Positions 15,267 through 24,064 of a stretch of DNA of 30,234 nucleotides are shown in pieces. Origin of the DNA: Methylacidiphilum sp. (GTDB taxonomy: Bacteria > Verrucomicrobiota > Verrucomicrobiia > CAIQCK01); the NCBI GenBank assembly GCA_020718125.1, contig DYDC01000004.1, forward strand, positions 1 through 30,234, in the 5' to 3' direction. Made by a program: the position numbers and the translations under genes. The notes under the pieces were generated by a model that saw only the letters and a list, made by a program, of their open reading frames with translations, was not told the origin of the DNA and did no database searches. Position 1 is the stretch's first letter. Every line of letters begins with the position of its first letter.

Positions 15267-18200
15267 TCACTCCTGCTCGTATTCCACAACCAACTCCGCC
15301 GGCTTGCCGCTTTCGCGCGAGAGGTAGTTCACGCCGTCGCAGTTGGCCGGCTCGATGGCAAGGCTGATTTCCTTCAGGCCGTCGAGCGAGAGTTTCAACG
15401 GCAGGTCCCGGACTTCCTTGGATTTGATGGGGCCGACGCGGCCGGCTTCCTCGCCGAGCTTGGGATGGTTGGCGTAGGTGATCTCGCTCTCGCTCCATGA
15501 ACCGGTCACAACACAGACTTTGCCGCCGTCGGTGGATTCGTTGCCGGCGTTGTAGAGCCGCAGCCGCGCGCTGGTCGGCTTGCCGGGAATGGCAAGTTGG
15601 AACTTCATGTAGGCGATCTGATGATGATCGTCGCCCATCACGTGCGAACCACCATCCACCAGCAGGACCGCCGCGTTGCCGTAATTCATGGTGGGCGACA
15701 CGTGGATGACGTGGGCGTCTTCGGCCGCTTTCAGCGCCACGCGACCGCCGCGGCCGAGGTAGTCAATGTCCGCCGTCTTCTCCACCTCAACAGAACCGTC
15801 CCCCCGCAGGAGCCGAACCTTCGCCGGATAACGGGACGGCAATCCCGGCTTCGCCACGGCGGTCTTGAGCGCCACCCGCATCCGCTGGCCGACCGTGAGC
15901 TTGACGGGTGTCTCCGTCGGCGTGACCGCGAACCCATCGGGCGCAGTGACACGCAGCGTTCCGGCAAACTCGGCGTCGGTCTGGTTCGAGACACGCAGAT
16001 CGGCGGTCTGCCCGGACTTCCTGTCGGAGAGGATGAACGACGGCGCCGCGACGCCGACGGAGAGCATCCGCTCGCGCAGCACCTCCACGGTCTGGAGAAT
16101 CGGCGGCAACTTGCCGCCAGCCTGCTTTGCCGGCGGTTTGAACTCGATGAGCAAGCCGTCGTCCACGTCCACGCCCTTGAACTCCTTGACGATGACCTTG
16201 CGCGGACCGCCGGCTTCCTTGACGACATCGAACGCTTTCAGCGCTGTCTTCTTCTGGAGCGCGATGTCGAACACGCGCTCGCCGGGCTTCGCGTCCTCAA
16301 GCTCCGCAAATCCGAGCCGCACCGTGTAGCGGCCGATCCCGTCGCCTGCGTCCAGCAGCGGCAGTTCGATCGCGCGCACGTCTTTGCAGCCAAACGTGTA
16401 GAGCCACGCGTCGCGCGTTCCTTCGATGCGCACCGAATCGGCGCTGTGCGCAAAATAGCCGCCGCCACCGCGCGGCAGCTCCACCTTCGCCTCGATGGGC
16501 AGCACGAGGCTGCCCGTGGGCCGCGGGTAGCCGAGCCACAACTTGCCGTCCGCGTCGCGGCGGTCGCCGGGGCCGCCGAGGTTCAGCGCGAGGCGCTTCA
16601 CCGGCTTGGTCTCGCCGCTGAGGCTGTATTTCGCCCACGTGCGGTCCTCATCGCGCGGCGCGAATGCGACCGTGCACGTGTTTGGGAACGGGCACATGCA
16701 GCCCGAACTGGCCTCCGGCATCGTCAGCAGGCCGTTGCCGAAGATGAAGTTGATCCAGCAGCCGGGCCGCTGGCCGCCGAACGTCACCGTGCCTGAATCC
16801 TTCACCAAGTCGTAGTAGCCGGGATAATAAGATCGAAACGCCATCACGTTTGGCGCTGCCGCGGGAGCGCCACAGTGATGGCCCGGCCGCGAGAACTGCC
16901 ACGCCTCCTCGCGGCCGGTGATCGGGTTGACGCGCGTGACCGGTTCGCCGCTCTTGAGCTTGAACGCCCACGGCTCGGCGTGGAGCGTGTCGCCGACGAT
17001 CAACGGCCGCACGCGATACGCGATGTTCTTCGCCCAGAGCGACTCGCCGCTCCTGGCGTTCAGCGCGACGATGCGGCGCGACTCGAACTGTTTCGCGAAG
17101 AACTCCTCCCAGTAGTGCCCGTCGGTGAACACGCCGAACAACACCAGCACGCCGTCCTGCGCCATCGAGCCGAGCGTGCCGAAATACGAGCCGCCGATGC
17201 AGCCGCTGATGTCGTAGGTCTGATTCCACACCTGGCGGCCGGTCTTCAAATCGAGCGCGATGACGTTGCGGACGGGGTTCGGTTTGGCCGCCGTGCGCGG
17301 GCTGGCGGCGGCCTTCTTCTTGGGCTTCTTCGCGGGCGCCTTGGCGGCGGGCGCGGCTTCGGCCGGCGGCTCGGTCTTCGCGCCGGTGTCCGCGTAATAC
17401 ACGCGCCGGTCGGCGATCGAGATGGCGGAGTTCTGGATGACATCGTTTGTGCGCGTCCAGAGCAGCTTCCCGCTGGCGATGTCGCAGGCGAACATCGCGT
17501 CGGAGATGTTGTCGGTCTTGCTGGCCGTGCCGAGCAGGATGCCGTCCGTCACCGAGATGTGGCCCCACAACCGGCCCGACCCGTCCGCGGCCTGCGGCAC
17601 CGCGAACGTCGCCCGCACCGCGCCGGTGGCCGCTTCGAGCCGCAGGCACTTGTTGCCCGACACAACGAAGAAACTCTCGCGGTCCGCGGCAAGGTTGCTC
17701 GACTCGCTGGAGGCGGACGTTCGCACCACGCCCGGCATCTTGCGGTCCCACAGCTTCACGCCGTTATAGGCGTCGTAAGCATTGACCGCGTCCTCGCCCT
17801 GCACGAACAACACGCCGTTGACGGCCAGCGGCGACACCGCGCGGCGATGGCGGCTGACCATCTGCAACGGGCCGGGATCACCGAACCACAGCAGGCCCAG
17901 CGGGCATTTCACGAACTTGTCATCGCTGCACGTGGTGTTGGCTGGATTGCCATATTCGTGCGTCCACGCGCCCGCGCCGGGCAGCGGCCCGCGCGTGGCC
18001 TTGGCCCACTGGCCGCGCGACTCGTGGGTGGCCGCAATCTGGAGTTCTGTCCCTTGGAGCCACTCGCGCACCTTGGCCTGCTCCAACGCCGGCGCTGCCG
18101 CGCGCGCCTCGGAAGGCTGGCCGATAATCGTAATGCCGCCGCAGGGCTTGAGCACGCGCAACACTTCCTTCGCCGGCGTAGGCGGCAGCCAGCCAAGCAC

Positions 18201-20105
18201 CGCTGACTCCGACACGATGAGGTTGGCGAAATAGGACGCATACGGCAGATGATCGAGTGGGCCGTGGTCCACCGTCACCCGCGCGCCGTAGAGGCCCGCC
18301 GCGTCGAGCGCCTTGCGCGCCGCCGCCACCTTCTGCGCGTCCGGCTCGATGCAGATGAATTTCAGGCTCGTGCGCTTGGCCAGTTCCATCGCCAGCCGCC
18401 CCGTCGGACAGCCGAGCACAAGGCAGAAACCGCGCTTCACGCCGCTCTCGCGCACAATCGCGTCTGCAGCCGCTGCATACGCAGCCCCGAGGCGGTCCTG
18501 TGGGAACGCCGCCCGCGCCGTGCCAGTGACGACGCGCGCCGGCGTGGTGGCCTTGCCGGGCGTGAAGCAATGGATGGCACCCGTGTCCGTGCTGACGAAC
18601 AGCCGGCCGTTGGCGACGGCGAGACCCTTGACGGTGCCGCTGGCTCTGGCCGTCCAGAGCTGTTCACCAGTGTTCGCGTGGACGGCGACGACTTCACCCT
18701 TGCCGCCGGCAAACAGGACGCCGCCCGCCAGGATCAGCGCGTCGGCGCAACGGCTCGGCACGCGCCACTTGACGCTCTGGTTGATCGAGTTTTCCACCTC
18801 GTCGAACTTCGGCTTCAGCGCTTCGATCCGCCGTTGCACATCGGCCAGCTTCAGTTCGATGGACTCGATTTTCGCTTCGTCCTCCTTCAGCGTCGCTTCC
18901 GCGCCAGCACGCTCATTCTCCAGCGCGGCCCGTTTCGGATCGCCGACCGGCAGCGCCTCCAGTTTCTTCGACAGCTCGTCCAGCTTCTCGCGCGTCAGCC
19001 GTATCGCCGCGGCCAACCGCGCCTTTTCCTTCTTCGGGACAGCGGCCGCGCTGTTCAACTTCTCGCGCTGGCCACGGATGTTGAGTTGGACAAGGCTCGC
19101 CTCGGCGTGGTCTTGGCGGCTGAAGGCGAGCAGTTCGTCGGTGGTCGTGACGTAGGCGGTTTCGGACGTGATGATGACATTCCGCCCGTTGAACCACGAC
19201 ACCCGCCGTTTCGTCGCCGCGTCGCAGCCGAGAATCTCCTCCGTCCCGCTGTAGAGCGTGTCGGCGGCGATCTGCGCCGAGGCGCCGCCGATGTTCTTGC
19301 CGAAAAACGCCTCGTGGATGCGCTTGCCGTCCGCGCGGTCGAACGCCATCGGGGACACGCGGCCCTGCGGCACGAAAAGGTTCGTGGCCGTGGCCAGCAG
19401 ATAGCCCTGTGGCGACATGCGCGGTTCGGCGGACTCGCCGCCCGTGTCGTTGCGCCAGAGCGCCTGCCCGTCACCCGCGCGCACCGACTCGACATAGACG
19501 CCCTCGGAGGGGAACAATCCCGCGCCGTAATAGGCCGTGCCCTCGTCCACCAGCACGCCCGTCCGGATCGGCCACATGGAAATCATCTTCCCGTGGCCCG
19601 GCAGTTGTCGGTCGTTCAGCCCCGCGCGCCGCTGCCAGACCACGCGCCCGTCCTTCGCGCCGAGGCAACAGACGAACCCGTCATCCGAGCCGACATACAC
19701 GCGCCCGTCCGCCACCGTCGGCGCAAGCCGCACCGGGCCGCCCGTGAAGAACGTCCACCGCGCCCGCCCGCTGGCCGCGTCGAGGCAATACACCTTGTTG
19801 TCCGCCGACGAGCCGAAATAAACCGCGTCGCCCACCGAGACGGTGTGGAACGCATCGTCGAACCGCGCGCGCGGCAGCTCCAGGAATCCCTCCACCGGCA
19901 CGCCGCGCGGCGCTTCCCAAGCCGGCGCGGGCGCATGGCGCGACTTGAAGACCCACGTCTCCGCCAGCGGCAGGCCGAGCTTTTCGGCCGTCACGCCGCT
20001 GCGCGCGTTGTCGTGGCGGTAGGTCGGCCAGTCGTCCGCGACGGCGCAGGCGATGGCAGCGAGCAAACCGAGGGCGAGATTCAACGGGCAGGAGCAAGTT
20101 TTCAT
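15267..20105 (-). CDS. Secreted PQQ-like beta-propeller giant with embedded methyltransferase-like and C-terminal DNRLRE domains
   Basis: 1612 residues. Signal peptide about 1-23 (LALGLLAAIACAVA), then DDWPTYRHDNARSG, a typical first propeller blade. PQQ-like blades recur (VYCLDAASGRARWTF, VYVGSDDGFVCCLGAKDGRVVW, EVVAVHANTGEQLW, NVIALDLKTGRQVW). A coiled coil covers about 345-440. Residues about 535-665 read as a class I SAM methyltransferase (FCLVLGCPTGRLAMELA, FICIEPD, VLRVLKPCGGITIIG), inserted between propeller parts. A Lys/Ala/Pro-rich linker lies at about 913-942, a Cys-rich segment SSGCMCPFPNTC at 1133-1144, and about 1450-1612 fits a DNRLRE-type sandwich. The start MKTC has a GGGGA site and a promoter upstream; the frame is open to 20180. 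Similar chimeras are, from memory, known in Planctomycetes and Verrucomicrobia. Substrate unknown. Confidence 0.85.
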   Translation of the reverse strand: MKTCSCPLNLALGLLAAIACAVADDWPTYRHDNARSGVTAEKLGLPLAETWVFKSRHAPAPAWEAPRGVPVEGFLELPRARFDDAFHTVSVGDAVYFGSSADNKVYCLDAASGRARWTFFTGGPVRLAPTVADGRVYVGSDDGFVCCLGAKDGRVVWQRRAGLNDRQLPGHGKMISMWPIRTGVLVDEGTAYYGAGLFPSEGVYVESVRAGDGQALWRNDTGGESAEPRMSPQGYLLATATNLFVPQGRVSPMAFDRADGKRIHEAFFGKNIGGASAQIAADTLYSGTEEILGCDAATKRRVSWFNGRNVIITSETAYVTTTDELLAFSRQDHAEASLVQLNIRGQREKLNSAAAVPKKEKARLAAAIRLTREKLDELSKKLEALPVGDPKRAALENERAGAEATLKEDEAKIESIELKLADVQRRIEALKPKFDEVENSINQSVKWRVPSRCADALILAGGVLFAGGKGEVVAVHANTGEQLWTARASGTVKGLAVANGRLFVSTDTGAIHCFTPGKATTPARVVTGTARAAFPQDRLGAAYAAAADAIVRESGVKRGFCLVLGCPTGRLAMELAKRTSLKFICIEPDAQKVAAARKALDAAGLYGARVTVDHGPLDHLPYASYFANLIVSESAVLGWLPPTPAKEVLRVLKPCGGITIIGQPSEARAAAPALEQAKVREWLQGTELQIAATHESRGQWAKATRGPLPGAGAWTHEYGNPANTTCSDDKFVKCPLGLLWFGDPGPLQMVSRHRRAVSPLAVNGVLFVQGEDAVNAYDAYNGVKLWDRKMPGVVRTSASSESSNLAADRESFFVVSGNKCLRLEAATGAVRATFAVPQAADGSGRLWGHISVTDGILLGTASKTDNISDAMFACDIASGKLLWTRTNDVIQNSAISIADRRVYYADTGAKTEPPAEAAPAAKAPAKKPKKKAAASPRTAAKPNPVRNVIALDLKTGRQVWNQTYDISGCIGGSYFGTLGSMAQDGVLVLFGVFTDGHYWEEFFAKQFESRRIVALNARSGESLWAKNIAYRVRPLIVGDTLHAEPWAFKLKSGEPVTRVNPITGREEAWQFSRPGHHCGAPAAAPNVMAFRSYYPGYYDLVKDSGTVTFGGQRPGCWINFIFGNGLLTMPEASSGCMCPFPNTCTVAFAPRDEDRTWAKYSLSGETKPVKRLALNLGGPGDRRDADGKLWLGYPRPTGSLVLPIEAKVELPRGGGGYFAHSADSVRIEGTRDAWLYTFGCKDVRAIELPLLDAGDGIGRYTVRLGFAELEDAKPGERVFDIALQKKTALKAFDVVKEAGGPRKVIVKEFKGVDVDDGLLIEFKPPAKQAGGKLPPILQTVEVLRERMLSVGVAAPSFILSDRKSGQTADLRVSNQTDAEFAGTLRVTAPDGFAVTPTETPVKLTVGQRMRVALKTAVAKPGLPSRYPAKVRLLRGDGSVEVEKTADIDYLGRGGRVALKAAEDAHVIHVSPTMNYGNAAVLLVDGGSHVMGDDHHQIAYMKFQLAIPGKPTSARLRLYNAGNESTDGGKVCVVTGSWSESEITYANHPKLGEEAGRVGPIKSKEVRDLPLKLSLDGLKEISLAIEPANCDGVNYLSRESGKPAELVVEYEQE

Positions 20106-20130
20106 AATGTGTCCCCGTCGTGCGGGCCGG

Positions 20131-20159
20131 AGCTTAGGCGGCGCGCCCGCCCCAAACAA
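20131..20159 (-). promoter_or_regulatory. Promoter of the PQQ-propeller gene
   Basis: On the minus strand, TTGTTT (20159-20154), a 17-nt spacer and TAAGCT (20136-20131) lie 26 bases upstream of the ATG at 20105. The shape TTGnnn-N17-TAnnnT matches the sensor-kinase promoter. Confidence 0.5.
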
Positions 20160-20237
20160 GATTGAAACCACCGCGTCCAAATCGGCCTGACGTGGAGGCG
20201 CCGCGTTGCCACGTTGCCAAAGAGCGAAACAATCCGC

Positions 20238-20265
20238 TTGTGGCGGCGGGCGGTTTGTCTAAAGT
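20238..20265 (+). promoter_or_regulatory. Promoter of the SNF2 gene
   Basis: TTGTGG (20238-20243), a 16-nt spacer and TAAAGT (20260-20265) end 16 bases before the ATG at 20282. The leader would be about 10 nt and lacks a Shine-Dalgarno. It lies downstream of the alternative in-frame start at 20162 and so supports 20282. Confidence 0.5.
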
Positions 20266-20281
20266 AGCCGGCTGTTTTGTG

Positions 20282-23200
20282 ATGACGCAACTGCCAACGA
20301 TTCAATATCCGCTGGCCGCGCAGGTGTTCCTGCGCGGCTTCGACAAACGCACGCGCGAGCGGGGCAAGGACTACTACTACTCCGGCGTTGTGCGGAAGTT
20401 GGCGTGCGTGGAGCCTGGCAGGCATTACGTGGCGGAGGTGGAAGGTTCCTCGTTATATGAGACGCAGTTGGTTTACGAAGGCAACGCTTGGGTTTCGGCC
20501 TGTTCCTGCCCGGTGGCGATAAATTGCAAGCACGCCTACGCGGCGATGCTGCAACTGCTGGAACTGGCGTCGGCGGCCGTCACGCCGATGCCGGGCGCGG
20601 CGCCGCGCCGCTCGCCGGGATCTTCACCGGCCGCCGCGCGCGTCGCGCCGCCGCCGCAGCCGGCGGGCACGTTGGAGGCCGAACTCGCGGTGAAGCTGGG
20701 CCGCGCGCCGCGTCCCGATGAGCGGCGCATGGCCAGGCAGTTGCAGGACTTGTTCGTGAGCAGCCGCGCGTTTCACAGTGTCGCGCTCCACGAGTTGCAG
20801 ACGCTGTTTCGCGGCGTGCCGGGCAACAGTTGGGACCGCGTGAACTGGTGGCCCCGACCGCCCGCCGACGCGCTGGAGTTCTGGCGGTTCCTCGCCCACG
20901 GGCTGCGCGAGCGCGGCGTCGAGGTCCCGAGATTCCTGGCGGCGATTGACGACCCGGAGCGCGCCGCGGCGGACATTGCCCACTGGCGCCGGCAACAGCA
21001 AATCGAGCACTGGCAGCGGCAGTTGGCGCGGCTCAACGACGCGCCCGAGGCCGTGACGGCCGGCGCGGCCGACGCGCGGCTGGCGTTCGGCCCCGACAAG
21101 GCGGTGCTCGAATGGAAAGGCGACGCGGCGGCGGCCTTCGCGCCGCTGAAGGTGACGAGCTTCAAGCGGCTCGCCGAGGCGTTCGAGTCGGGCCGGGTCG
21201 AGGTGTTGCCGGAGGCGTTCCCGATCTGGCAGGCGTGCGTCCAGCGATGGCGCTACCACCGCGGGTCGGAGTTCAGCTACCGCGACCCGGAATCGAATCG
21301 AATCCTCAATGCGCTGCTGCGCAACCACGTTCTTCACGACCGGCTCGTCACCGCCGACGGCGCGCCCCTGGCCCGGCCCGCCGAGCCGTTGCGCTGGCAA
21401 CTGGAGCCGGCCGCCACCGGCGCGGACGACTACCGGCTGTGGTTGGTCACCGCGGAGGGCGCCGCGCTGGACGAGCCGCTGGCCGTGCTGCCGGGCCAGC
21501 CGACGCTCTACCTCGCCACGACCGCCGTGTTCCACGGCCCGCCGCCGCTGGCCGAGACGAACCATCACGACCACTATGGCGGCTACGGCAGCGATGGCGG
21601 CTGGACGCCGGATGGGCGGGCGGGGCGTCTGTCCCGCGGCGATCCGCACGCCGCCCTCATCCCGGCGCCCGCGCTCGAAACGCGCCACGGCGTGGATCTG
21701 CTGTTGCGGCTCGGCGTCGAGCTGCCGCCGCGGTTGCAGCAGCGCGTCCGGCGCGTGGCGATGACGGTGAAGGTTTTCTGCGACCTCAAGCCGCTCTATT
21801 CCGGCAGCGACAGCGAGGCGCTCTTTGTGCGCGTCACGGCGGAAACCGAGACGGGCGACGGCCGCGAGCGGCTCACCTCCGGGGGCTGGCTCGACGATTC
21901 GCCGCAGCGGACGCCGAAACGAACGAAGGCGGAGGATGTGTTCCTGGTGAACGACCGCTCGGCGCTGGCGGGCGTGCCGGCGTTGTTGGAACCGCTCGGC
22001 ATGAGGTGGGACGCCTGCGAGGGCCTCTGGCGGCTGCGCGTGACCAAGAAGTTCCCCGATCTGTTCGTCAGATGGCTGGCGTCGCTGCCGAAACACATCG
22101 AGGTCAATCTCGACCGCGAACTGGCCACGCTCACGCGCGCGCCGGTGAGCGGCTCGGTGCGGCTGGAGATCGCGCCGGCGGGCGTGGACTGGTTCGATCT
22201 GCAGGTCGTGCTCGATGTCGCCGACACCGAACTGACACCGGCGGAACTCAAGGTGCTGCTCAACGCCCGCGGCGGCTACGTGCGGCTTGGCCAGAAAGGC
22301 TGGCGTCGGCTCCAGTTCAACCTCACCGACGAGGAGGATGAGCGGCTGTCGCGGCTGGGCCTGACCCCGCGCGATTTCTCCGCCGAACCGCAGCGGCTCC
22401 ACGCGTTGCAGCTCGCCGACGAAGCCGCCACGAAGCTGCTGCCCGAGGCGCAGGTCGGGCAAATCCGCCGCCGCGTCAGCGAAATCAAAACCCGCGTCGC
22501 GCCCCCGGTGCCGGACGGGATCCGCGCGCAGTTGCGGCCGTATCAGGTCGAGGGCTTCCATTTCCTGGCCTACCTCAGCGCCAACCGTTTCGGCGGCATT
22601 CTCGCCGACGACATGGGCCTCGGCAAAACGCTGCAAACGCTCGCCTGGCTCGCGTGGCTGCGCGCCCAGGACGGCAACGCCGCCAAGCCGAGCCTCGTCG
22701 TCTGCCCGAAGTCGGTCATGGACAACTGGCACGCCGAGACCGCGAACTTTCTGCCCGGCCTGCGCGTGAAACTCTGGCGCGGCGCCGACGCGGCGGCGTT
22801 GCCCGCCGCGCTCGCCGAGACCGACCTGCTGGTGATCAACTACGCCCAACTCCGCGCGCTGGCCGACAACCTCGCCGGCGTGCCCTGGCTCGCGGTGATC
22901 CTCGACGAAGGCCAATACATCAAGAACCCGCAGTCGCTGACCGCCCACGCCGCCCGCACGCTGAAGGCCGACCAGCGGCTGGTGCTGACCGGCACGCCGA
23001 TCGAGAACCGCCTGCTCGATCTCTGGAGCCTGATGAGTTTCGCCATGCCCGGCGTGCTCGGCAACCGCGCCGGGTTCGCCAAATTCTTCGACCAGGCGGA
23101 AGACCCCCTCGCCCGCCGCCGGCTCTCCGCGCGGGTGCGGCCGTTCCTGCTGCGCCGCACGAAAGCGCAGGTCGCCACCGACCTGCCCGATCGCATCGAG

Positions 23201-23917
23201 GAGGACCTCCACTGCGAAATGGAAGGCGGGCAGCAGACGCTCTACCGCGCCGAGTTCAAGCACGCCCAGCAGATGCTGCTGAAGGTCAAAACCAGCCGCG
23301 ACTTCGACGCGCAGCGGTTCAACTTCCTGACCTCGCTGCTGCGGCTGCGGCAGATCTGCTGTCACCCGGCGCTGGTGGACGAGAAACAGAAGAAGACCGA
23401 GAGCGCCAAGCTCAGCGCGCTGCTGGACCTGCTGGAGCCGTTGATGGAGGAGGGCCACAAGGTGCTGGTCTTCAGCCAGTTCGTCAGCATGCTCGACCTC
23501 GTGCGACCGGTGTTGCAGGAGAAAGGCTGGCCGCACTTCTACCTCGCCGGCGACACGGAGAACCGCGGCAAACTGGTCGCCGAGTTCCAGCGCGCGTCCG
23601 GCGCGGCCGTGTTTCTGATCTCGCTCAAAGCCGGCGGCTTCGGCCTCAACCTCACCGCGGCGAGCTACGTCGTGCTCTACGATCCGTGGTGGAACCCGGC
23701 GGTGGAAAACCAGGCCATTGACCGCACGCACCGCATCGGCCAGACCAGCAACGTCATCGCCTACCGCCTGCTGATCAAGGGCACCATCGAGGAGAAAATC
23801 CGCGTCCTCCAGCGCACCAAGCGCGCGCTGGCCGAGGATGTGTTGGGCGAGGAGGGTTTCGCCAAGAGCCTCACGATCGAAGACCTGCGGTTCCTCTTCG
23901 CCGGCGACGCGCCGTAG
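20282..23917 (+). CDS. SNF2-family helicase/ATPase with N-terminal SWIM zinc finger
   Basis: 1211 residues. The N-terminal SWIM finger is Cys74-x-Cys76...Cys82-x-His84 (CSCPVAINCKH). After a long middle region comes a complete bacterial SNF2 motor: QVEGFHFL, Walker A DDMGLGKT (Lys782), CPKSVMDNW, the DEAH-like box DEGQ (875-878), LTGTPIENRLLDLWSL, then lobe 2 with VFSQFVSMLDL, SLKAGGFGLNLT and YDPWWNPAVENQAIDRTHRIGQ. It is an ATP-dependent dsDNA translocase or RNA polymerase/nucleoprotein remodeller by family; the bacterial role is poorly known. The start at 20282 is chosen over 20162 because a good promoter lies between them and MTQLPTIQYP begins the conserved part. It stands alone, divergent from the PQQ gene. 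Confidence 0.93.
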   Translation: MTQLPTIQYPLAAQVFLRGFDKRTRERGKDYYYSGVVRKLACVEPGRHYVAEVEGSSLYETQLVYEGNAWVSACSCPVAINCKHAYAAMLQLLELASAAVTPMPGAAPRRSPGSSPAAARVAPPPQPAGTLEAELAVKLGRAPRPDERRMARQLQDLFVSSRAFHSVALHELQTLFRGVPGNSWDRVNWWPRPPADALEFWRFLAHGLRERGVEVPRFLAAIDDPERAAADIAHWRRQQQIEHWQRQLARLNDAPEAVTAGAADARLAFGPDKAVLEWKGDAAAAFAPLKVTSFKRLAEAFESGRVEVLPEAFPIWQACVQRWRYHRGSEFSYRDPESNRILNALLRNHVLHDRLVTADGAPLARPAEPLRWQLEPAATGADDYRLWLVTAEGAALDEPLAVLPGQPTLYLATTAVFHGPPPLAETNHHDHYGGYGSDGGWTPDGRAGRLSRGDPHAALIPAPALETRHGVDLLLRLGVELPPRLQQRVRRVAMTVKVFCDLKPLYSGSDSEALFVRVTAETETGDGRERLTSGGWLDDSPQRTPKRTKAEDVFLVNDRSALAGVPALLEPLGMRWDACEGLWRLRVTKKFPDLFVRWLASLPKHIEVNLDRELATLTRAPVSGSVRLEIAPAGVDWFDLQVVLDVADTELTPAELKVLLNARGGYVRLGQKGWRRLQFNLTDEEDERLSRLGLTPRDFSAEPQRLHALQLADEAATKLLPEAQVGQIRRRVSEIKTRVAPPVPDGIRAQLRPYQVEGFHFLAYLSANRFGGILADDMGLGKTLQTLAWLAWLRAQDGNAAKPSLVVCPKSVMDNWHAETANFLPGLRVKLWRGADAAALPAALAETDLLVINYAQLRALADNLAGVPWLAVILDEGQYIKNPQSLTAHAARTLKADQRLVLTGTPIENRLLDLWSLMSFAMPGVLGNRAGFAKFFDQAEDPLARRRLSARVRPFLLRRTKAQVATDLPDRIEEDLHCEMEGGQQTLYRAEFKHAQQMLLKVKTSRDFDAQRFNFLTSLLRLRQICCHPALVDEKQKKTESAKLSALLDLLEPLMEEGHKVLVFSQFVSMLDLVRPVLQEKGWPHFYLAGDTENRGKLVAEFQRASGAAVFLISLKAGGFGLNLTAASYVVLYDPWWNPAVENQAIDRTHRIGQTSNVIAYRLLIKGTIEEKIRVLQRTKRALAEDVLGEEGFAKSLTIEDLRFLFAGDAP

Positions 23918-23918
23918 C

Positions 23919-23991
23919 GCCCCAGGAAAGCCGGCTCTGCCACGCCGGCGCCGGAAAGTTTCAGGAAGTCACGTCGGGTCAGGTTTTTCAT
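23919..23991 (-). pseudogene. Remnant: Tat signal peptide start of a lost exported protein
   Basis: The minus strand reads MKNLTRRDFLKLSGAGVAEPAFLG, a textbook twin-arginine signal (RRDFLK), then runs antisense into the end of the SNF2 gene. The frame stays open to 23761, but the residues after about 25 are simply the complement of SNF2 coding DNA. The rest of the gene was therefore lost, apparently when SNF2 sequence was joined here. It lies downstream of the sulfatase in the same orientation. The 73 bases between the two hold no other gene that I can support. Confidence 0.55.
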
Positions 23992-24064
23992 AGTCGGGTT
24001 CGGGTTGCCGCCTTATTCCTTCACGCGCCACCGCGCCTTATAGAGCCTCTGGCAGGGACGGATG

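Noticed and set aside
18249..20165. 638-codon open frame antisense to the PQQ gene
   Set aside because: Same cause: mirror of third-position GC in a well-supported gene, with no recognisable domain.
20162..20281. Upstream start for SNF2 at 20162
   Set aside because: The likely promoter lies inside this stretch and the residues look non-coding.
20624..23731. Long open frame antisense to SNF2 (about 1035 codons)
   Set aside because: A high-GC antisense shadow of a gene with complete helicase motifs; its composition is Arg/Val/Glu/Gln-rich with no family signature.
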